A stretch of 64,000 bases of DNA from Hyphomicrobiaceae bacterium. GTDB taxonomy: Bacteria; Pseudomonadota; Alphaproteobacteria; Rhizobiales; Methyloligellaceae. The stretch covers positions 1 through 64,000 of the forward strand of contig JACKJS010000001.1 of NCBI GenBank assembly GCA_020637815.1. The letters are read 5' to 3'. This document shows positions 59,235 to 64,000 of the stretch, piece after piece (within the stretch, counting starts at the first letter, position 1; the number at the start of each line of letters is the position of its first letter). The position numbers and the translations under genes are program-made. The notes beneath the pieces are model-generated. The model was given only the letters and a program-made list of their open reading frames with translations, ran no database searches and was not told the DNA's origin.

Positions 59235-62093
59235 TCAGCTCTCCCCGTCGTTCGAACCGACAACGCGGCCGTCCTTCAACGGTACGTCCATCGGTCCTTC
59301 GGGAACGGCTTCCGGTTCGGCGCGCGCTTCGACGCGGGAAATCTGCGCCAGCGAAAGCATGACGACGCCGATCACGGCAAGGAATACGCCGAGATCGAAG
59401 GACATGGCGCTCGCCAGTTCGAAATCGCCGAGGAGCGGCAAATGCACATGGGTATAGGTGCTGGTGAGGAAGGGCCAGCCGAAGGTCAGGGATACGACGC
59501 CGGTGAGGCCGGCGATGAGAACTCCGGCGCCGATCAGGATCTGACTGTCGAGCCGGGTGCGCTCAGCCGCCCAGCCATAGCCGCTGGCGATGTATTGCAT
59601 GATGAGCGCGATGGCGACGATCAGTCCGGCGATAAAGCCGCCGCCGGGTTCATTATGGCCGCGCAAGAAGATGAAGGTTGCGACCACGAGCGCGAGCGGA
59701 AACAGGACGCGGGTTGCGATTACGAGCATCATGGGATGGGCGTTCTTGCTTTCCACGCGATCGCGGATCGTTGCCAGCGTTCGTGCGGCAGCTCCGCGCA
59801 GGGCGTTGTCGAGCAGGGCGAAGATAGTGATAGCCGCGATGCCGAGAACGATGATCTCGCCGAACGTGTCAAAGCCACGGAAGTCGACGAGGATGACGTT
59901 GACGACATTGGTGCCGCCGCCGCCGGGCTTCGCTTCGGCGAGGTAATAGTCGGAGATCGTCTGGAAATCGCGCGTCATGATGCCGTAGGCGAGGAGGCCC
60001 ACGCCCAGTCCGACGGCGGATGCAAGAAGACCGCGGCTGAAGCGCCCGCCGGTGCTTGTCTCCGCGGGCGAGGTTTGCGGCACGAGGTTGAGTGCCAGCA
60101 GCAGAAGAATAGTCGTGACGATGTCGACGGAGATCTGCGTAAGAGCCAGGTCGGGCGCGGAGAACTGCAGGAAGAACAGTGAGGCAATGAGCCCGACGCC
60201 GCTCGTCAGCACGAGGGACAGCAGCCGGTTCTGATGCCAGAACAGAAGCGAGATGCACAAGGTCGCCAAGACGATCCAGGCGGCCGATGCGGGAAACGCG
60301 CCGGGAATGACAGTACGGGTTCCGGCTTCATGCGGGGCGTGGAAGAAGGCGGCAACCCCAACCGCGAGGATCGTGAGCAGGGTGACGCCCGCATAGCGCG
60401 GAAAGGACCCGTTATGCGTCGCGACGATAAACGCGCGGGCGCCTCTGACTATTCCGGAAATGCCCGCGTCGTAGACGCTCTTCGCATCCATGCCGGCGAA
60501 AACGAGCCGGAGCTGGTTGGCGTAGCCGTAGCAGATGAACAGAACGGCGCCGCCTGCGAGCGCGATGGCGCTCAAGAGGAGCGCCGGCGTGAAGCCGTGC
60601 CAGATCGCCAGATGGTATTTCGGTAGTGTTCCGCCGACGACCGCGGACGCGGTCTGTTCCACGATTGGGCCTGCGGTCAGCGCCGGGAATAGTCCGATGA
60701 CGACGACGAGAGCGGCGAGAATCGCGACGGGCAGCCACATGCCGAACGGTGGATCGTGCGGCTTGTGGGGATAGTCGCCCCGGACAGGACCGAGGAACGT
60801 CGAGATCGCGAAGCAGTAGGAGTAGGCTGCCGAGATCAGCGCCGCGAGCGTCGCCAGGGCCGGGAAGATCCATTCGTGTCCGGCATAGACCGTGTGCGCC
60901 GCTTCCTCGAGCATCATCTCCTTGGATAGGAATCCGTTGAAGAACGGAATGCCCGCCATGGAGGCCGACGCGATGAACGCGAGCGTGGCCGTAATCGGCA
61001 TGAGCGTCAGAAGGCCGCCGAGCCGGCGGATGTCGCGAGTCCCCGCTTCGTGGTCGACGATGCCCGCGCTCATGAACAGCGCGCATTTGAACGTCGCATG
61101 GTTCAGGATGTGAAAGATGGCGGCGACCGCGGCAAGCGGCGTCGCGAGGCCGAGCAGCATCGTCGTCAAGCCGAGATGGCTGACCGTTGAGAAGGCGAGG
61201 AGTGCCTTCAGATCGTCCCGGAACAGGGCGATCCACGCGCCGATGAGCATGGTGATGAGGCCGGCCGGCGCGACGATGAGGAACCAGGCGTCCGCGGGCG
61301 AGAACACCGGCCAAAGCCGGGCCATCAAGAAGAGGCCAGCCTTCACCATGGTTGCTGAATGGAGATAGGCTGAGACGGGCGTCGGCGCCGCCATGGCGTG
61401 GGGCAGCCAGAAATGGAATGGGAACTGTGCGGACTTCGTGAACGCCCCGACGAGAACTAGAAGAAGCGCGGGCAGGAACAGGGGCGAGGAGCGGACCGCC
61501 TCGCCACGCTGAAGAATCTCGGTGATCTCGTAGCTGCCGGCAATGTGTCCCAGAATCAGCATTCCGGCGATCAGCGCCAGCCCGCCGCTGCCGGTGACCA
61601 CGAGCGCCATGCGCGCGCCTTGGCGGGACTCCGGCAGATGGTTCCAATAGCCGATCAACAGAAACGAGGTGAGGCTGGTCAGTTCCCAGAACACGATCAG
61701 CAGGAGGATATTGTCGCTGAGGACGATCCCCACCATCGCGCCTTGGAACATCAGCAAGTAGAAATAGAAGACGCCGAGCGAATCCTTAGAGCTCAAATAG
61801 TAGCGCGCATAAAGAATGATCAGCAGGCCGATGCCGAGTATCAGCCCTGCGAAGAAGAGGCCGAGCCCATCGAGGAAGAAGGAGAACGAAAGCCCGAGCG
61901 CAGGGAGCCAGGGCACGCTCCACGTTAGGACGTCGCCGCTATAGACCGACGGTGCCTGGGACAGCACGAGCAGCAGCGCCGTGAGCGTGACCGCACCCGT
62001 GGCGATGGCGCAGAGATTGCGCCCGAGACGGTCTGCCAGCAGGGGCACCAGCGCGCCGAAAAAAGGCGTGAGCGTCGCAAGGGCAAGAAGCAT
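59235..62093 (-). CDS. mnhA: Na+/H+ antiporter subunit A fused to subunit B
   Basis: 952 residues from the ATG at 62093; a TTG at 62159 is possible. Residues 1-500 are the NuoL-like MnhA antiporter domain (FWELTSLTSFLLIGYW, AQFPFHFWLPHAMAAPTPVSAYLHSA). The middle is the DUF4040 part (SAPDLALTQISVDIVTTILLLLAL), and residues about 800-952 are an MnhB domain (GHNEPGGGFIAGLIVAIALIM). A and B as one polypeptide is common in Alphaproteobacteria. It is the first gene of the operon and sets its promoter in the 210 nt upstream. Confidence 0.93.
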   Translation of the reverse strand: MLLALATLTPFFGALVPLLADRLGRNLCAIATGAVTLTALLLVLSQAPSVYSGDVLTWSVPWLPALGLSFSFFLDGLGLFFAGLILGIGLLIILYARYYLSSKDSLGVFYFYLLMFQGAMVGIVLSDNILLLIVFWELTSLTSFLLIGYWNHLPESRQGARMALVVTGSGGLALIAGMLILGHIAGSYEITEILQRGEAVRSSPLFLPALLLVLVGAFTKSAQFPFHFWLPHAMAAPTPVSAYLHSATMVKAGLFLMARLWPVFSPADAWFLIVAPAGLITMLIGAWIALFRDDLKALLAFSTVSHLGLTTMLLGLATPLAAVAAIFHILNHATFKCALFMSAGIVDHEAGTRDIRRLGGLLTLMPITATLAFIASASMAGIPFFNGFLSKEMMLEEAAHTVYAGHEWIFPALATLAALISAAYSYCFAISTFLGPVRGDYPHKPHDPPFGMWLPVAILAALVVVIGLFPALTAGPIVEQTASAVVGGTLPKYHLAIWHGFTPALLLSAIALAGGAVLFICYGYANQLRLVFAGMDAKSVYDAGISGIVRGARAFIVATHNGSFPRYAGVTLLTILAVGVAAFFHAPHEAGTRTVIPGAFPASAAWIVLATLCISLLFWHQNRLLSLVLTSGVGLIASLFFLQFSAPDLALTQISVDIVTTILLLLALNLVPQTSPAETSTGGRFSRGLLASAVGLGVGLLAYGIMTRDFQTISDYYLAEAKPGGGGTNVVNVILVDFRGFDTFGEIIVLGIAAITIFALLDNALRGAAARTLATIRDRVESKNAHPMMLVIATRVLFPLALVVATFIFLRGHNEPGGGFIAGLIVAIALIMQYIASGYGWAAERTRLDSQILIGAGVLIAGLTGVVSLTFGWPFLTSTYTHVHLPLLGDFELASAMSFDLGVFLAVIGVVMLSLAQISRVEARAEPEAVPEGPMDVPLKDGRVVGSNDGES

Positions 62094-62302
62094 CCGTTGG
62101 GCTACCGAAGTCGTCTCTACCGGGGTTTGGGGAGGACCATCGCCAATGGTGGCGGGCAAGGCCCAGAGTGGCGCATTTTGATCTCATCCAAACATAGTCG
62201 GATCAAGGCCGAAAGTCGCCAGAATCCGGCCCCGCAGTGCAAAATCCACATGCGGAAAATCTCGGCGCCCCGCGAGAGTTTGGGCGTGTCGTGTGAGGAC
62301 GG

Positions 62303-63490
62303 TTAGCGGCCGTCGCCGTAGAGCCAGTCGAATCCGCGCAAGGTCGCGTCCGCGCCACGGAGGCCGAGAATCGCATTACGGGCGATTCGGGCCATGCCGC
62401 CCAAGCCCGCGTCGCCCATATGGTAGGCGCGCCCGAGCCGCTGGGATGTGCGCCGGACCCTGTCGGCGCGCACGCCGCGAACCCTCTCGTAGGCTTGGAA
62501 AGCGGCTCCAGGGCTGCCTCGCGCGGCGTCCAAGTGATCGGCTAGCGTAGCGGCGTCCTCGATGGCGAGCGCCGCGCCTTGTGCGAGATAAGGAAGGACA
62601 GGGTGTGCCGCGTCGCCGAGCAGGGTGATAGGCCCGCGATGCCATTGCGGCAGGGCGGACAGGGAGAAGAGCGACCACGCGCGCCAGCTTGGGGCGAATT
62701 CGAGCAAGCCTTGGGCCGTCTCGCACCAGCGGGTGAAGTTGGCGCGCACCGTCTCGGTCTCCGCCGACCGGTTCCAGCCTTCTTCCTTACGGCCCGTCTC
62801 GGTCACCGCCACGACGTTCAGCGCCTCGCCGCTGCGAACCGGGTAGTGCACGAGATGGGTGCGCGGACCGAGCCAGAGCCCGACGATCGGCTCCGAGAAA
62901 GGCGAGGTCAGGCTGCCAAGCGGCAACAGACTGCGGAAGGCCGTCGCGCCGGTGAAGCTGAGGCTCGCCTCGGGCGCGATCCATTTTCGAACCGTGGACC
63001 ATATCCCGTCCGCGCCGACGAGCGCCGAGCCTTGGACGCTGGGCCCGTCGAGGCTGGCGACAGTGATACCGCCGCCGTCCTCGATGCTAGCGACGGTAAA
63101 GTTTGGCGTCAGCGTGACATGTCTTGCATTCGCGGCCGCCGCTCGGAGCGCTTCGTGAAGATCGGCGCGATGCGCGGTCAGGTACGGCGCGCCATAGCGG
63201 CGTTCGGCCGTGTCTCCCAGAGGCACGGTTGCAAGCTTCTTTCCGCTCAAGCCGTCGAAGAGCCAGACGGCTTCGGGGCGGAACGTCTTCGGCATGAGCA
63301 CGTCGAGGACACCCAAGGGACCGAGAATCCGGGTGGCATTGGGGCCGAGCTGGATACCGGCGCCGGCCTCGTTGTCAAAGGCGGACCGCTCGAGAACTTG
63401 GGAATCGATATCCTTGCGGCCGAGCGCGATCGCTGTTGTCAGCCCGCCAATGCCGCCGCCGGCGATCAGGACTGGCCGCTGGTCGGTCAT
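62303..63490 (-). CDS. FAD-dependent aromatic-ring monooxygenase
   Basis: 395 residues. Group A flavoprotein hydroxylase: GxGxxG dinucleotide motif near residue 10 (VLIAGGGIGGLTTAIALGRK), the DG motif ALVGADGIWSTVRKW and the GD motif TLLGDAAHPVLPYLAQGAALAIED. Relatives include salicylate 1-hydroxylase and 6-hydroxynicotinate 3-monooxygenase. It uses NAD(P)H and oxygen to hydroxylate an aromatic acid. The substrate cannot be told, and no aromatic degradation genes are next to it. It is followed on the same strand by a small zinc protein 12 nt behind... on the upstream side, so the two may share a promoter. Confidence 0.9.
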   Translation of the reverse strand: MTDQRPVLIAGGGIGGLTTAIALGRKDIDSQVLERSAFDNEAGAGIQLGPNATRILGPLGVLDVLMPKTFRPEAVWLFDGLSGKKLATVPLGDTAERRYGAPYLTAHRADLHEALRAAAANARHVTLTPNFTVASIEDGGGITVASLDGPSVQGSALVGADGIWSTVRKWIAPEASLSFTGATAFRSLLPLGSLTSPFSEPIVGLWLGPRTHLVHYPVRSGEALNVVAVTETGRKEEGWNRSAETETVRANFTRWCETAQGLLEFAPSWRAWSLFSLSALPQWHRGPITLLGDAAHPVLPYLAQGAALAIEDAATLADHLDAARGSPGAAFQAYERVRGVRADRVRRTSQRLGRAYHMGDAGLGGMARIARNAILGLRGADATLRGFDWLYGDGR

Positions 63491-63502
63491 GGACGAAAAA
63501 TG

Positions 63503-63766
63503 TCAGGCCGCCGGCGCGCCTGCGGGTGCCGTCGCGACGTAGACGCATCCTTTCGGGTCGCTTTCGGCCGGTGCCAGTGCGACATCGTAGACATAGAGCG
63601 TCGAGCAATAGGGGCAGACGATTTCGTTGTCGCTGCCCATGTCCAGATAGACGTGCGGGTGATCCTGAGGCGGAGACGCGCCCATGCACTGGAATTCCTT
63701 GACGCCGATCTTGATCCGGCCGACGCCTATGTCGTTCACGAAATGGGGCACGAGCGATTCAGCCAT
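63503..63766 (-). CDS. NDUFS6-like zinc-finger protein (zf-CHCC)
   Basis: 87 residues from the ATG at 63766. The CHCC zinc site is seen in VKEFQCMGASPPQDHPHVYLDMG and then NEIVCPYCSTLYVYD (Cys, His, Cys, Cys). In Alphaproteobacteria this protein is related to the NDUFS6 accessory subunit of respiratory complex I and is often linked to it. It begins 12 nt before the FAD monooxygenase gene end on the same strand and may be co-transcribed with it. The last ten residues are an Ala/Pro-rich tail. Confidence 0.85.
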   Translation of the reverse strand: MAESLVPHFVNDIGVGRIKIGVKEFQCMGASPPQDHPHVYLDMGSDNEIVCPYCSTLYVYDVALAPAESDPKGCVYVATAPAGAPAA

Positions 63767-63842
63767 GAGTTCCGTTCGCCTGCGATTGAAGGACGTTGGC
63801 GGACACCATAGTGATCCTTGAGCCAATGCGGTAGGTGAAAGA

Positions 63843-64000
63843 ATGCAAACTTTCGATTCCGGCGGCGTGCGCATCGCATATTTGGACGAGGGCGAGGGTG
63901 AGCCGATCCTGCTCATCCACGGTTTTGCGTCGAATGCCGCGACGAATTGGGTCGATCCGCGATGGGTCAAAACGCTGACGGAGGATGGCCGCCGCGTGAT
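63843..64000 (+). CDS. Alpha/beta hydrolase, 3' end outside window
   Basis: The first 52 or so residues are in the window, starting at ATG 63843. MQTFDSGGVRIAYLDEGEG is followed by PILLIHGFASNAATNW, the HG oxyanion-hole motif of alpha/beta hydrolases, but the catalytic Ser, Asp and His lie beyond the window edge. It is divergent from the zinc-finger protein. Esterase, lactonase or haloperoxidase-like activity are all possible. Confidence 0.85.
   Translation, partial: MQTFDSGGVRIAYLDEGEGEPILLIHGFASNAATNWVDPRWVKTLTEDGRRV

Noticed and set aside
1..64000. CRISPR arrays, insertion sequences and integrase genes
   Set aside because: I looked for regularly spaced repeats, transposase motifs and tyrosine or serine recombinase motifs and saw none; the island's integrase, if any, must lie outside the window.

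Overview
The window is high-GC alphaproteobacterial DNA, most likely from the order Hyphomicrobiales. This rests on the protein styles (HdaA-type DnaA relative, NnrU, PpkA/Ppx pair, CbpA/CbpM, NDUFS6-like zinc finger protein, DUF2066 protein) and on frequent GTG/TTG starts. I did not run any database search; all names come from reading motifs and from memory of the families.

Bases 1 to about 20.5 kb are accessory DNA made mostly of antiviral defence genes. Left to right: the tail of a DUF499-like P-loop protein (2-160); a 1218-residue RecD-like helicase with a C-terminal PD-(D/E)XK-like nuclease; a 2506-residue sacsin-like protein with two GHKL/Hsp90-type ATPase modules; an 887-residue SNF2/RapA-like helicase; and a small Cys-rich protein. 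The first four are tightly coupled (30-nt gap, 8-nt overlap, 4-nt overlap) and look like the downstream half of one large multi-gene defence operon whose start lies outside the window. Convergent to it is a complete three-gene CBASS of the type II short kind (CD-NTase, stand-alone E2-like protein, patatin phospholipase). It is preceded by a divergent HTH regulator and ImmA/IrrE-like peptidase pair that matches the CapH/CapP regulators. The divergent promoter region carries two copies of an 11-bp operator candidate, each just downstream of one -10 box.

At about 19-20.5 kb lie pieces that look like the 3' end of guaA (reading ...RVVYDINSKRPGTIEWE stop in one copy, and a short ATCGAGTGGGAGT core in another). 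The guaA 3' end is a known integration site for genomic islands, so these are best read as attachment-site remnants marking the right edge of the island, with yaiI and a secreted hypothetical protein between them. Two further accessory-looking genes (DUF5677-like and HEPN-like) follow.

From about 22 kb on the DNA is chromosomal in character: cysK; envelope proteins including two paralogous L,D-transpeptidase-like proteins, a VWA protein and a methyltransferase; nnrU; panB; a TPR membrane protein, der and holC; ndk; a cytochrome P450; purM-purN; a DUF2066 protein, a CDP-alcohol phosphatidyltransferase and hdaA; ppk1-ppx (ending in a clear intrinsic terminator); cbpA-cbpM; rnd; aspS with an unusual coiled-coil-like insertion; a ceramidase-like membrane protein; tRNA-Leu(TAA); two small secreted proteins; a molybdopterin oxidoreductase; a monooxygenase of the ABM type; dps; a complete mnh/mrp Na+/H+ antiporter operon (AB fusion, C, D, E, F, G); an FAD monooxygenase; a small zinc protein; and the start of an alpha/beta hydrolase at the right edge.
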